Below, piece after piece: positions 16,382 to 25,082 of a stretch of 64,000 nucleotides of DNA. The notes beneath the pieces were generated by a model that was not told the DNA's origin, did not search any database, and was given only the letters and a program-made list of their open reading frames with translations. The translations under genes were made by a program, and so were the position numbers. Source of the DNA: an uncultured Rhodospirillales bacterium (GTDB taxonomy: Bacteria > Pseudomonadota > Alphaproteobacteria > ATCC43930 > CGMCC-115725); NCBI GenBank assembly GCA_903828515.1, contig CAIKMD010000002.1:186001-250000 (forward strand), written 5' to 3'. Within the stretch, counting starts at the first letter, position 1; each line of letters begins with the position of its first letter.

Positions 16382-18063
16382 CTTTCGCGCGCGCCGCCGG
16401 TGTGCAGCGTGTTCATGCTGTCGAACACGGCGGGTGGCCGGTCGTTCGGATCGTTGTGGGTGAACCACGCCACGCCCTGGAACGGCGGCTTCGAGCCGGG
16501 TCGTTCGAAATCCGTGCCCGCGACGATCAGCTTGAGGGTCGATCCCTTGGGGAGATTGAGCCCCATCGGCCAGACCTCGACATCGACCTCATAGACTTCG
16601 CCCGGATTGAGCGGCTGCTTCTCGTCATGCGGATGATAGGGGAAGTAATCGTTGGAGCGCTTCGGATCGAGCTTCCGTTGCGACACGCGCATCCAGCCCT
16701 GGGTAACCGGGCAGAAGGGCTCGGGCGCGCCGATGAAGGTCATCTCCTTGCCTTGCGGATCGAAGGCGCAGAGCGTGGCGAAGATGTCCATGTCGGCCGT
16801 ACTGGACGAGACGAAGAGCTTCAGCATCACCGGACCGACGATCTCGGTATCTTTTTCGAATGGCGCGGTATTAAAGGCGATGCCTTGCGTCATCGCCTTG
16901 TAGCTGTAGCTCCCACTTTCCTTGGGCGTTTCGGTCGACAGCGACTTGTGCGCCGTGTCGAGATGGAACTTGGTCCATTTCGTCTCGGCCAGCGGCCATG
17001 CGGTGCTTTGCGCCAGCCGCTTGATCGTGTCGCCGGGCGCGCGGATCTGCACTTCGATCTTCGGCTCTTTCTCCCAGCCGTTATCGACGCCCTTCAGGTA
17101 TTTGTCGAAGAAACGCTTTTGCAGAGCGACGTTCTGCGGCTGAAGGAAGGTGTGGAAATAGGAGCCGCCTTGGACCTTGAGCCATTTCTCTTTCGAGGCG
17201 ATGCCGACATAACCGCCGATCGTGCCGCGCAGATGGAGGCCGAGCCCACCCCAGTTGGCGACGACCAGGGTCGGCACGTCGACCTTCGACAGGTCGGGCG
17301 TGCGCGACTGGTACCACGCGTCGTTCAACGGGTGCTTCAGCAGGTCGTTGAAATAATCGGCGCGATTGGCGGTGAGTTCCGCCTCGGTCAGGCTTTCGGG
17401 GCCGGTGGTGCGCTCGCCGGTATAGAGATCGTGATAGGGGCATTCGGGATTGCCGTGCTGGTTACGCAGCACGCTGTTCTTCCACCAGCGGCTGAGGAAG
17501 CCGCCGGCGAAGATGCCGTCGGCGCGCGTGCGGTCGCGGTAGAAATCATAGGTGCCCTGCCACGGCAGCATCGCGGCGAGATGCGGCGGCTTCAGCGCGG
17601 CGACGCTCCATTGCCCGGCGGCGTAATATGAAATTCCAAGGAGACCAACTTTGCCGTTGGACCAGGGCTGCGTGCCCGCCCATTCGACTGCGTCGTGGAA
17701 ATCGCGGAACTCTTCGGGCGAATTCGGCGACAACCGTCCTGGCGATTTGCCGGCGCCGCGTGCATCGACCTTGATCACGATATAGCCGTCGGGCACGAAG
17801 CATTCGGGATCGGGTGTCTCGAAGACGAGATGCTTGCAGGACGAAGCGGTGAGGATTTCGGGATAATGCTTGGTCAGCGTGTCCCACGCCTCGGGCATCA
17901 TCTCCTTCAACGGCACGTCCTTGCCGTAGGGCCCGAACGTCATCAGGACGGGAAACTTCCCCGCCGCCTTCGGATGAAAGAAATTCGCCTTCAACAGCGC
18001 GCCGTCGCGCATCGGAATGTCGATATCGGTGTCGACCGCCATCTCGTAAGGGGCAGCGCACAT
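16354..18063 (-). CDS. CocE/NonD family hydrolase (X-Pro dipeptidyl-peptidase/cocaine esterase type)
   Basis: 569 residues, with the alpha/beta-hydrolase domain first and a jelly-roll C-terminal domain. The N-terminus has PMRDGALLKANFF. The nucleophile elbow is GISYYAAGQW (about residue 143), and VKVDARGAGKS precedes it, both typical of the family. The C-terminal half (FLQPQNVALQKRFFDKYLKG, then a beta-rich region) fits the family's last domain. No signal peptide, so cytoplasmic. AGGAGA precedes the ATG. Likely an esterase or amidase; the substrate is unknown. It is preceded by the ABC ATPase gene at 20 bases and may share its transcript. Confidence 0.86.
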   Translation of the reverse strand: MCAAPYEMAVDTDIDIPMRDGALLKANFFHPKAAGKFPVLMTFGPYGKDVPLKEMMPEAWDTLTKHYPEILTASSCKHLVFETPDPECFVPDGYIVIKVDARGAGKSPGRLSPNSPEEFRDFHDAVEWAGTQPWSNGKVGLLGISYYAAGQWSVAALKPPHLAAMLPWQGTYDFYRDRTRADGIFAGGFLSRWWKNSVLRNQHGNPECPYHDLYTGERTTGPESLTEAELTANRADYFNDLLKHPLNDAWYQSRTPDLSKVDVPTLVVANWGGLGLHLRGTIGGYVGIASKEKWLKVQGGSYFHTFLQPQNVALQKRFFDKYLKGVDNGWEKEPKIEVQIRAPGDTIKRLAQSTAWPLAETKWTKFHLDTAHKSLSTETPKESGSYSYKAMTQGIAFNTAPFEKDTEIVGPVMLKLFVSSSTADMDIFATLCAFDPQGKEMTFIGAPEPFCPVTQGWMRVSQRKLDPKRSNDYFPYHPHDEKQPLNPGEVYEVDVEVWPMGLNLPKGSTLKLIVAGTDFERPGSKPPFQGVAWFTHNDPNDRPPAVFDSMNTLHTGGARESYLLLPVIS

Positions 18064-18083
18064 GTCGTTATCTCCTGTCGTTC

Positions 18084-18842
18084 TCAGTGCTCGATGAGCA
18101 GTTTGAAGAGCCGGTGGCGATGGGCCAGGAATTCCGGCGTCTCCCGGGTCGTGAGCTGGTTTCGCGGACGCGCGAGGCCGACCGACAACGTCTCGGCAAT
18201 CCGGCCGGGATTGGGCGCCAGCGCGACGACGCGGTCGCCGAGATAGATCGCTTCTTCGAGATCATGGGTGATGAAGACGACGGTGACCTTGCGCTCGGCG
18301 GCAAGCCGCGAGATTTCGTCCTGCAGCGTCTGGCGGGTGAGCGCGTCGAGCGCGCCGAACGGCTCGTCCATCAGCATGACGGTCGGTTCCTGCGCGAGAC
18401 AACGCGCGATCTGCACGCGCTGCTGCATGCCGCCGGACAACTGGCCGGGGAAATATTCGCCGACCGCGCTCAGTCCCATGCGCTCCAGCAACGCATAAGC
18501 GCGCGTCTTTCGTTCGGCTCGGGGAATGCCTTGCGACTCAAAAGCAAGCGCGACATTGGTCCACACGCTCCGCCACGGCAGCAGCGAGCGGCTGTAGTCC
18601 TGAAACACGATCGCGCGGTCGCGCGACGGTCCATCGATCTTCTTGCCGTTGGCGAGCAGCTCACCCGAGGTCGGCTCCATCAGCCCCGCCAGGAGACGCA
18701 GCAATGTTGTCTTGCCGCAGCCCGAGGGGCCGACAATCGAGAGGAACTCGCCGTCGCGGACTTCGAAATCGATCTTGTCGAGAACGACGTGATCGCCGAA
18801 CGCCATGCTGAGCTGGCGTGCCTGTAACGCACCTTGGGTCAT
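18084..18842 (-). CDS. ABC transporter ATP-binding protein (SsuB/TauB-like)
   Basis: 252 residues. Walker A is GPSGCGKTT (38-46), the signature LSGGMQQ near 134, Walker B VMLMDEPFGALDA near 155-165, and the H-loop is in VVFITHDLEEA. It resembles ATPases of nitrate/sulfonate/taurine importers. It follows a substrate-binding protein gene by 21 bases, exactly the place where a permease gene is normally found, but no permease is present. This is the only ABC ATPase in the window, while fourteen receptors are encoded. It could energise a permease encoded elsewhere and be shared by several receptors (inference). Confidence 0.92.
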   Translation of the reverse strand: MTQGALQARQLSMAFGDHVVLDKIDFEVRDGEFLSIVGPSGCGKTTLLRLLAGLMEPTSGELLANGKKIDGPSRDRAIVFQDYSRSLLPWRSVWTNVALAFESQGIPRAERKTRAYALLERMGLSAVGEYFPGQLSGGMQQRVQIARCLAQEPTVMLMDEPFGALDALTRQTLQDEISRLAAERKVTVVFITHDLEEAIYLGDRVVALAPNPGRIAETLSVGLARPRNQLTTRETPEFLAHRHRLFKLLIEH

Positions 18843-18863
18843 CGGCGGATTCTGATTACCTCG

Positions 18864-19784
18864 TTACGGGGCGAGCAGTTTATCGTATTGCGGCGGCTGG
18901 TGGATCAGGCCGACCTGCTTGCTCATGTCGGCAAAGAAGATGAGATCGTCTTTCGTTACCTTGAGCGAGAAAGACGGCGTGGCCGGCGAGGCGAACCCGA
19001 GATACTTGATCTGAATCGCCTGAAACGCCGCCGGGTCCTTCTTCAGGTCGTCGATACCTTCGGACAGCGCCGCGCGGAAGGCCGGAATGACATCGCGATG
19101 GGCCGCAGCCCAATCCGCTTTCGCCATCCAGAATGCGGCGAGCGCATCGGGGCTGAGATCGGCATAGAAATCGCTGACCTTCAATCCGGTGCCGTCTTTC
19201 AGGATCAGCGAGCGGAAGGGCTCCAGCACGATTGCCGCGTCGAGCGTGCCATTTGCCAGCATGTCGTGCATTTGGGGAAAGATCGCCTCGACGAAACTGA
19301 CATCGGTTGGGGCGACCTGACGATCCATCAGCCATTTGCGGATCGAGACGTCCATCGACGAATTGAATCCGGGCACGCCCAGCTTCTTGCCCTTGAGGTC
19401 GGCGGCAGTTTTGATGTTGGCAGCGGGGCGGGCGATCAGGCTCACGAACGGATTCGCCGTCTCGAGCCGGGAAATGCCGGCGATGGCCACGAGGTCGAGC
19501 CCGCTTTCCGAGGTGACGAGCAGCATCGGCGCCGTGCCGAGTCCGATATCGAGGCTCTGCGAGACCAAGGCGCCCGGTATGTTTGAGGCCAGCAGGATTT
19601 TGGTCAGGGTGACGTCGAGGCCGTGTTTCTCGAAATAGCCTTTGTCCTTGGCGACGAAGGCCGGGGAGATGTCGGCGACCGGGATATAGCCGAGATTGAT
19701 TTTCTGGAGATCGGCCGGCAACGCGGGGCGCGCCAGCGTGCCCAAAACGAGGGCACAGCAAATCCCTAGCAGCCCCATCTTCAT
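18864..19784 (-). CDS. ABC-type substrate-binding protein (NMT1/SsuA-like), paired with the ATPase
   Basis: 306 residues with a signal peptide of about 24 residues (ending RPALPA) and GGGAGG ahead of the ATG. Characteristic segments are INLGYIPVADISPAFVAKDKGYFEKHGL-like near the N-terminus (given here only in part) and DLKGKKLGVPGFNS near residue 125. It lacks the C-x6-C pair of the nine-gene array, so it belongs to another branch. It stands upstream of the ABC ATPase, giving a receptor-ATPase operon without permease. Ligand unknown. Confidence 0.89.
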   Translation of the reverse strand: MKMGLLGICCALVLGTLARPALPADLQKINLGYIPVADISPAFVAKDKGYFEKHGLDVTLTKILLASNIPGALVSQSLDIGLGTAPMLLVTSESGLDLVAIAGISRLETANPFVSLIARPAANIKTAADLKGKKLGVPGFNSSMDVSIRKWLMDRQVAPTDVSFVEAIFPQMHDMLANGTLDAAIVLEPFRSLILKDGTGLKVSDFYADLSPDALAAFWMAKADWAAAHRDVIPAFRAALSEGIDDLKKDPAAFQAIQIKYLGFASPATPSFSLKVTKDDLIFFADMSKQVGLIHQPPQYDKLLAP

Positions 19785-19869
19785 GCGTTTCGCCTCCCCG
19801 TCGCGGCAGATTGCTTGACTGGTCTTAGGGCGTCAAGCACCCTGCCGCCAGCATTCGCGGGAGGAAAAA

Positions 19870-20406
19870 ATGACCTTATCGATCCATCGACTGGTTTCGG
19901 GCCATGACGCCCAGGGCAAGTCCATCTTCATCGTCGACGACAATGTGACGGTGTCGCCCAACCGCACCGCGGCGGGCACGTCGGTGGTCGAATTATGGAA
20001 TACGGATTCGACCCCGGCCGACAATAGCGGCAGCAAGGATCCGACCGATCACCCGCACCGGATTCCGCCGCCGGTCAACGGTAGCGTCTTCCGCGTCGTC
20101 GAATATCCGCCTGATAAAGAGCGTTTCGCCAACATGGCTGGGCGCGACTGGAACGCCGAGGCAAAGGCACACGGCTATACCCGTGATCCGGGCAACGCCC
20201 GCCACGCCGGCTTCCACAAGACGAATACGATCGACTACGCGGTCGTGATCGAGGGCGAGATCTACGCCCTGATGGACGAGGGCGAGAAGCTGATGAAGGT
20301 CGGTGACTGCCTGGTACAGCGCGGCACGAGCCATTCCTGGGCCAACCGCAGCGACAAGATCGCCCGCATTGCCTTCATCTTGATCGACGCCAAGCCAGTT
20401 CCCTGA
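19870..20406 (+). CDS. Cupin domain protein
   Basis: 178 residues. The cupin barrel lies in the C-terminal half: a motif 1 variant HKTNTIDYAVVIEGE (about residues 119-133) and motif 2 GDCLVQRGTSHSW (about 145-157). One His and one Glu of motif 1 and the His of motif 2 could bind a metal. The first 80 residues hold a Pro-rich HPHRIPPPVNGS stretch. GGGAGGAAAAA precedes the ATG. Divergent from the receptor-ATPase operon and convergent with the next receptor. It could be an aromatic-compound isomerase, dioxygenase or sugar-type sensor; no specific function is supported. Confidence 0.84.
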   Translation: MTLSIHRLVSGHDAQGKSIFIVDDNVTVSPNRTAAGTSVVELWNTDSTPADNSGSKDPTDHPHRIPPPVNGSVFRVVEYPPDKERFANMAGRDWNAEAKAHGYTRDPGNARHAGFHKTNTIDYAVVIEGEIYALMDEGEKLMKVGDCLVQRGTSHSWANRSDKIARIAFILIDAKPVP

Positions 20407-20414
20407 ATTGGGGC

Positions 20415-20440
20415 GACCCCGAAGCTACGGCTTCGGGGTC
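20415..20440. terminator. Hairpin between convergent genes (terminator-like)
   Basis: A perfect 11-base stem GACCCCGAAGC / GCTTCGGGGTC enclosing TACG, a stable UNCG-type tetraloop in the plus-strand RNA. It lies right after the cupin stop and overlaps the last codons of the convergent receptor gene. No T-run follows, so it may act as an RNA-stabilising or rho-assisted end. Confidence 0.6.
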
Positions 20441-21417
20441 CAGCCGGACACTTTGAGATCGGCAGCGGCGCGGCGCGCTGGGCCGAAATCAAACACGTCG
20501 GCCGGCTTCATGGTTTGGGCGGCCGGAATGTCGAGCATCTCGCTCCTGAGGCTGACTTCTTCCGCTTGCACGTCGGAACTGACCGTGCCATCAGCGGCGA
20601 TGGCGGGTTTGATGTGGTCGTAATCCGAGCCGGCGTCCTTTTCCTCGGTCTTGGCGTAGCGCGCGATCAGCTCGATCGCACCGGCGCGCTGGGTGCGGAT
20701 ATAGGTCTGACCTTTCAGGATCGCGCGCACCATCTTCAGGACGAGATCGGGCTTCTCGGCGATGAGCTTGTCGCTGGTCGCAAGCCCGTTGAAGACCATG
20801 CGGACTTCGCTGGTCAGGTTGCTGATGAGGTGGCCCTTGGCGAGCGAGCCTTGGGTTTTCAATGCTTCGACCTCGCCCCAGACCATCACGCCGGCCGGAA
20901 TCGTTCCAGTCGAGATTGCGGCGAGCCGAGCGGTGCCGGTGCCGAGAGGTGTGAAGGCGATATAGTCGCGCTGCAGGTTATGGAGTTTCAGGAGATACCG
21001 CATGGCGATCTCGCCGCTATCGCCACGGCTGATCACGCCGACCGGCTCGCCTTTCAGGTTCTCGAGCTTGGCGAATTCCGGCTTGGTGCTCCACAATTGC
21101 CAACCGGGGCGGTCCTGCCCGACCACCACGACCTTCATGTGCGCGCCCTTCAGAATGGCGCTGATCGCGGATGAGCCCGAGCCGGTGAAATTGAGGCTGC
21201 CCGAAATCACCGCCGGGACGGCAACGCCGCCGCCAGCCGCAGTCAGTTCGACGTCGAGCCCTTCATCCTTGAAGTAGCCCTTGTCGAGCGCGGCCATGAT
21301 GTAGCCGTAGTCGGCATTCCAGGTGACGTAGGAAAGCGACGTCTTTTCCGCCGAAGCCGGCCCCGCGAGAAGCAGCGCCGCGAGTGCGGCGCCGCCGATC
21401 GCGGTGACGGATTTCAA
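20425..21417 (-). CDS. ABC-type substrate-binding protein (NMT1-like) with a TTG start
   Basis: 330 residues if started at the TTG at 21417. That codon overlaps the upstream stop as TTGA, follows AAGGCGGG at good spacing, and gives a normal signal peptide (MKSVTAIGGAALAALLLAGP, cleaved after ASA). A longer frame to 21504 would put 29 charged residues before the signal peptide, which is unlikely. The body has YGYIMAALDKGYFKDEGLDV and GSGSSAISAILKGAHMKVV, typical of this receptor class. No permease or ATPase adjoins; it is downstream of the SnoaL-like gene and the two FAH-fold genes, suggesting that it delivers their substrate. Confidence 0.87.
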   Translation of the reverse strand: MKSVTAIGGAALAALLLAGPASAEKTSLSYVTWNADYGYIMAALDKGYFKDEGLDVELTAAGGGVAVPAVISGSLNFTGSGSSAISAILKGAHMKVVVVGQDRPGWQLWSTKPEFAKLENLKGEPVGVISRGDSGEIAMRYLLKLHNLQRDYIAFTPLGTGTARLAAISTGTIPAGVMVWGEVEALKTQGSLAKGHLISNLTSEVRMVFNGLATSDKLIAEKPDLVLKMVRAILKGQTYIRTQRAGAIELIARYAKTEEKDAGSDYDHIKPAIAADGTVSSDVQAEEVSLRSEMLDIPAAQTMKPADVFDFGPARRAAADLKVSGWTPKP

Positions 21418-21854
21418 TGCCCGCCTTGGCGCTCGAACAGGCGCTTGGTTTCGCGCGAGGCGAATTTCCAGCCGCTCGGGGTCTTCACGAACTTGTCGTG
21501 CCATTCGCCCATGCTGAACGGCGGGTCGAACGGGAACGGCAGTTTGGCATCAGCCGATTTCGGATCGTGATGCATCGCGACGTAATAGGTCACGCTCTCG
21601 GCATGACTGTCGTCGGTCACGGTGACCAGCGTGCCGCCATTGATGTGGCGGGTGAGCTGGGTCGCCGAGCCGCGACCATAGGAACTGCGGATTTCGGCGT
21701 GGCCTTTATAGGGCTTGCCGGCGCGCAGCCAGGTGCCGTCCTCGGCGAAGAGGGCGATGGCTTTTTCGGTTTCCTTGTGATCGCCGTGCTGGGTGATCGC
21801 GATCACCAAGTCGCGGCATTCCTGTTCGATCGCTTTGCGTTGACTGTGGTCCAT
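21414..21854 (-). CDS. SnoaL-like (NTF2 superfamily) protein
   Basis: 146 residues that fit a single cone-shaped alpha+beta fold of the NTF2/SnoaL type: an N-terminal helix region (RKAIEQECRDLVIAI), an ALFAEDGTWLRAG strand-turn, and the C-terminal GWKFASRETKRLF strand pair. Such proteins can be isomerases, hydratases, small hydroxylase subunits or ligand-binding proteins. The Rieske oxygenase beta subunit at 26.4 kb has the same general fold, but this protein has no alpha partner beside it. The gene lies in an operon with two FAH-fold genes upstream and a receptor gene that overlaps its stop. Confidence 0.8.
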   Translation of the reverse strand: MDHSQRKAIEQECRDLVIAITQHGDHKETEKAIALFAEDGTWLRAGKPYKGHAEIRSSYGRGSATQLTRHINGGTLVTVTDDSHAESVTYYVAMHHDPKSADAKLPFPFDPPFSMGEWHDKFVKTPSGWKFASRETKRLFERQGGH

Positions 21855-21871
21855 GTTCGTTCGTCCTCCTG

Positions 21872-22846
21872 TTATGCGATATAGGTGCGCAGCGTGCCGA
21901 TCTTCTCGATCTCACACTCGACGACGTCGCCCGATTTCAGCCACCACTGTTCTTCGCCGGGCTTGCGGCCGGCGGCGACGCCGCCCGGCGTGCCCGTGCC
22001 GATCAAGTCGCCCGGCTCCAACCCGATCCGCGACCAATGCGAAATCTGCCGGTCGATGTGATACATCATTCGTTCGGCGGTCGAGTTCTGGCGGCCCTGG
22101 CCGTTGACGCGGCTTTGCAGACGCAGAAGTTGCGGATTGCCGATCTCGTCGGGCGTGCAAAGCACCGGACCGATCGGCGAGAAGCCGGCGAAGTTCTTGC
22201 CCAAACATCCGACGCCGCCGCCGAGCCGCGCTTCACCGCGATAGGTGTCGCGGTCGGAGAAATCGTTGAACACGGTATAGCCGAAGACGTAGTCGAGCGC
22301 GGTTTCCTGGCTGACGTTGACGGCGCGTTTGCCGATCACGGCTGCGATCTCGACTTCGTAATCGAAATGCTTGGTCTCGGGTGGGATCGCGACGGTCGCA
22401 TCGGGTCCGACGATGGTCGAAGCGAATTGGACATGCGCGATTGGCAATTGCGGCTGCTTGGCATCGGCAGGCCGACCCATCTCGTCCTGATGCTCGAAAT
22501 AATTCTTGCCGGCGGCGATGAATTTCGGCGGACGCGGCACGGGCGCCAGAAGCTTCACCTCGTTGGCGGCAAAGACGATCTTTTCGCCGCGGGGTCCGCG
22601 AACATTGCCGCCTTCGGCGAAATCGCGGGCTTGCTTGGCCGCGTCGAGCGCGATCGCGCCGTTGCGGATGAAGTTATGGGTGTCGGCGGGCGCGATAGCC
22701 TGGGCGAGAGCGGTGGCGCGGTCGGACGGCAACTCGCGCGCAAGCTTTGCCGCATAGCCGCCTTGGATGTCGAGGATACGGCTATCGCTCAACAGGATGC
22801 CGAAGCGTTCGATCCCCGGCGCCGGCGCGAAACTGACGAACCGCAT
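21872..22846 (-). CDS. Fumarylacetoacetate hydrolase family protein
   Basis: 324 residues with an intact FAH site: HFDYEVEIAAVIG carries the E-x-E metal ligands (about residues 157-170), then FNDFSDRD with the Asp ligand, KNFAGFSPIGPV and GTGTPGGVA. GGAGAAAAAGAC precedes the ATG. The architecture, with an N-terminal cap of about 100 residues, resembles fumarylacetoacetases or acylpyruvases. Twelve bases separate it from a second, altered FAH-fold gene upstream, so the two are probably co-expressed and may form one complex. Confidence 0.89.
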   Translation of the reverse strand: MRFVSFAPAPGIERFGILLSDSRILDIQGGYAAKLARELPSDRATALAQAIAPADTHNFIRNGAIALDAAKQARDFAEGGNVRGPRGEKIVFAANEVKLLAPVPRPPKFIAAGKNYFEHQDEMGRPADAKQPQLPIAHVQFASTIVGPDATVAIPPETKHFDYEVEIAAVIGKRAVNVSQETALDYVFGYTVFNDFSDRDTYRGEARLGGGVGCLGKNFAGFSPIGPVLCTPDEIGNPQLLRLQSRVNGQGRQNSTAERMMYHIDRQISHWSRIGLEPGDLIGTGTPGGVAAGRKPGEEQWWLKSGDVVECEIEKIGTLRTYIA

Positions 22847-22858
22847 GTCTTTTTCTCC

Positions 22859-23761
22859 TTACGCGACGAAGCTGGCATTAAGCGTGCCGATCGGCGCGCA
22901 GGAAAGCTCAATCCGGTCGCCGACAGCGATCGGCGTCGGCGCGTCGACCATGTTGGCGCCCTGCGGCCGCGCGATCATCGCACCGAGTGCCACCATGTCG
23001 CCGGGCTCGAGAACGGTGCGCGACCACGCCTTGGTAGCGCCGGCGATGTTGTGCGCGAAATCGGCGACCGCGAAACGCTGGCGCACCTCGCCGTTGATCT
23101 TGAGCGTGATCTCGGTGCCGGAATCCAGTTCATTGAGCCGTGCGACCCAGATCGAGGGGCCCATGGGCGATAGGCCGAGCCCGTTCTTGGCGAAGAGGCT
23201 GTTGCTGGTCTTCCACTCGGCTTCGAACATGTCGCGATGCGTGACTTCGGCCATCAGGGTGAAGCCGATGATGCTGCGGGCGGCATTACCGGCAGACACA
23301 CGCGTGGCGGGACGGCCGACGACCGCGACCAACGTTGCTTCGATATCGTAATGGGCCGCGGGGTCGAGACGGATCGTGGTGCCGGGATCGGCGATCGATT
23401 GCTGGAACTTCGAAAAGCCGACCACCATCTTAGCGGGCAACTGATCGTTCGAGCGCGCCAGCGCGACGCGCCCCTCCGTCAGCAGAATCTTGGCGAGCGG
23501 CTCCATCGGTTTGAGCAGAACCGGACTAGGCGCGCCGTTGACCCGCGCGTCCAGCGCGCGTTGGAGTTTCAGTTTCCCGGCCGCGTTGAGTCCGGAGAGG
23601 AGGGACAGGGAGGCGGGAAGGCCAGCCGATTCGCCGGGCGCCGGCATGCCGGCGTCGGCCAGAACCGTCTGCAAATCGTGCCAATTGCCGTTGGCGGCTT
23701 GGACGACCACCCGCGTTTCAGCCAAGAACGGCCGGGGTAGGTCCGCTAGAGCGATCTTCAT
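22859..23761 (-). CDS. FAH-fold protein with changed metal-site residues
   Basis: 300 residues recognisable as the FAH/MhpD fold by length and by GLGLSPMGPSIW and LEPGDMVALG. By comparison with its neighbour the E-x-E motif reads E-A-T (YDIEATLVAVVG) and the following Asp is replaced by Glu (MAEVTHRD). A third Glu is known in the 2-hydroxypentadienoate hydratase branch, but loss of the second Glu is unusual. It may be a hydratase or decarboxylase partner, as in the paired hydratase-decarboxylase complexes of meta-cleavage pathways, or a non-catalytic subunit. It is the first gene of this operon, divergent from the extradiol dioxygenase. Confidence 0.8.
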   Translation of the reverse strand: MKIALADLPRPFLAETRVVVQAANGNWHDLQTVLADAGMPAPGESAGLPASLSLLSGLNAAGKLKLQRALDARVNGAPSPVLLKPMEPLAKILLTEGRVALARSNDQLPAKMVVGFSKFQQSIADPGTTIRLDPAAHYDIEATLVAVVGRPATRVSAGNAARSIIGFTLMAEVTHRDMFEAEWKTSNSLFAKNGLGLSPMGPSIWVARLNELDSGTEITLKINGEVRQRFAVADFAHNIAGATKAWSRTVLEPGDMVALGAMIARPQGANMVDAPTPIAVGDRIELSCAPIGTLNASFVA

Positions 23762-23927
23762 CGGGATGCCTCACTACTTTTATAGGGCCGGTCGGGCCCC
23801 GTTTTGCCGCCACTTTAGGCCAGGGCGACACAGCCGACAACCGGGGCGGCGGCTTTGCGAGGCTGGAAAAGAGCGACGTTGAGGTCTACGTTATCCACCA
23901 GCAAAAGCATTCGATGGAGGGTACGCC

Positions 23928-24998
23928 ATGGGTGAAGTTTTCGGGATGGGAATCTCGCATTCGCCGCTGTTCAGCCGGCCAAAGGGCGATATGGCGTTCC
24001 TGTTAAGTACGCGTCTCGCCGATCCGGCCATTCCCGATTCCGCCAAGGACCAGTCGAAATGGCCCGAGGCGATGCGCAAGGAATGGAGCAACGACAAGGG
24101 TGCCGCCGCCGGTGCCGCGCATCATGAATCGATGCTCGCCGATTTCCGCCGGGCACGCGCCGCGCTCGACGAATTCAAGCCCGACTTCATCTTCATGTGG
24201 GGCGACGATCAGTACGAGAATTACAAGGAAGGCATCATCCCGCCTTTCTGCATCATGGCCTATGACGGCGACATGACCGTCAAGCCGTGGCAGCAGGCGT
24301 CGGCATCGGGCTCGATGAAGGGCAAGCCGAATGTCTGGAACGAGCCGATGGATTTCGAGTTCAAGCTCCATTTCCATCGCGAGGCCGCAAAATATTTCGT
24401 CGAGCATCTGCTCGATGAAAATTTCGACATGTCCTACTCGTATGTGCCGAACGAGCATCCGGGCCTTGCTCATGCGTTCCTCAACGCCGCGCTCTATCTC
24501 GACTATTACCGCGAAGGCTTTCCGCACAAGATCGTGCCGTGTTCAATCAACTGCTACGGCAAGGAAGTCATCAGTTATCGCGGTTTCGCCGAGAACCTCA
24601 GCCACAAGCCGGAACTCGATCCGCATTCGCCGACGCCAAAGCGTTGCTTCGCGCTGGGCAAAGCGGTGGCGAAGATCGCCCGCGAAAGCCCCTATCGCGT
24701 TGCGCTGATGGCGTCGTCGAGCTGGTCGCATTCGTTCTTGACCCAGAAGACCTGGCGCATGACGCCGGACATCGAGACCGACCTGAAGCTCTATGACGCG
24801 ATGGTGAAGGGCAATTACGATTTCTGGCAGAAGATGACCCTCGATCAGGTCGAGGATTGCGGCGGCCACGAGACCCTCAACTGGTTCGCGCTGATGGGCG
24901 CGATGCAGGAACTCAACCAGAAGGTGACCTGGTCGAACATCCTGCCGACCCACATCTTCAATGCGACCAAAGTCACGGCTCTCTTCGGCCAGCGCTGA
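23928..24998 (+). CDS. Class III extradiol ring-cleavage dioxygenase (LigB-type catalytic subunit)
   Basis: 356 residues. The N-terminus has the LigB-type iron-ligand region GISHSPLF (His about residue 11), followed by DFIFMWGDDQYEN near residue 90 and the conserved second-shell SSSWSHSFL near 265. A GHETLNWFALMGAM segment near 312 is typical of the class. GGAGG lies before the ATG. These Fe(II) enzymes cleave catechols, protocatechuate or gallate next to the hydroxyl groups. No separate small LigA-type subunit is present. With the ring hydroxylating oxygenase directly downstream and FAH-fold genes divergent, a meta-cleavage route is the natural reading; the exact substrate is unknown. Confidence 0.86.
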   Translation: MGEVFGMGISHSPLFSRPKGDMAFLLSTRLADPAIPDSAKDQSKWPEAMRKEWSNDKGAAAGAAHHESMLADFRRARAALDEFKPDFIFMWGDDQYENYKEGIIPPFCIMAYDGDMTVKPWQQASASGSMKGKPNVWNEPMDFEFKLHFHREAAKYFVEHLLDENFDMSYSYVPNEHPGLAHAFLNAALYLDYYREGFPHKIVPCSINCYGKEVISYRGFAENLSHKPELDPHSPTPKRCFALGKAVAKIARESPYRVALMASSSWSHSFLTQKTWRMTPDIETDLKLYDAMVKGNYDFWQKMTLDQVEDCGGHETLNWFALMGAMQELNQKVTWSNILPTHIFNATKVTALFGQR

Positions 24999-25030
24999 AA
25001 AACACGCGGCCGCTGATCGTGTTCACGTCG

Positions 25031-25060
25031 ACAGGCCGCCTCGGTTGAGGCGGCCTGTTT
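25031..25060 (+). terminator. Hairpin with short T-run between dioxygenase and oxygenase genes
   Basis: A perfect 11-base stem ACAGGCCGCCT / AGGCGGCCTGT with loop CGGTTG, followed by TT and then the GGGGAGGAAG ribosome site of the next gene. The short T-run makes it a weak terminator or an mRNA-stability element that could set the ratio between the two genes. Confidence 0.6.
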
Positions 25061-25082
25061 CGTCTGGGGAGGAAGCACGGAC

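Noticed and set aside
16213-17631. Long plus-strand frame opposite the CocE-type hydrolase
   Set aside because: Shadow of a strongly supported gene with clear motifs on the minus strand; no start site or motif of its own.
23891-23899. Near-match to a DnaA box (TTATCCACC) before the extradiol dioxygenase gene
   Set aside because: Isolated, one mismatch, in a catabolic promoter region with no other boxes.
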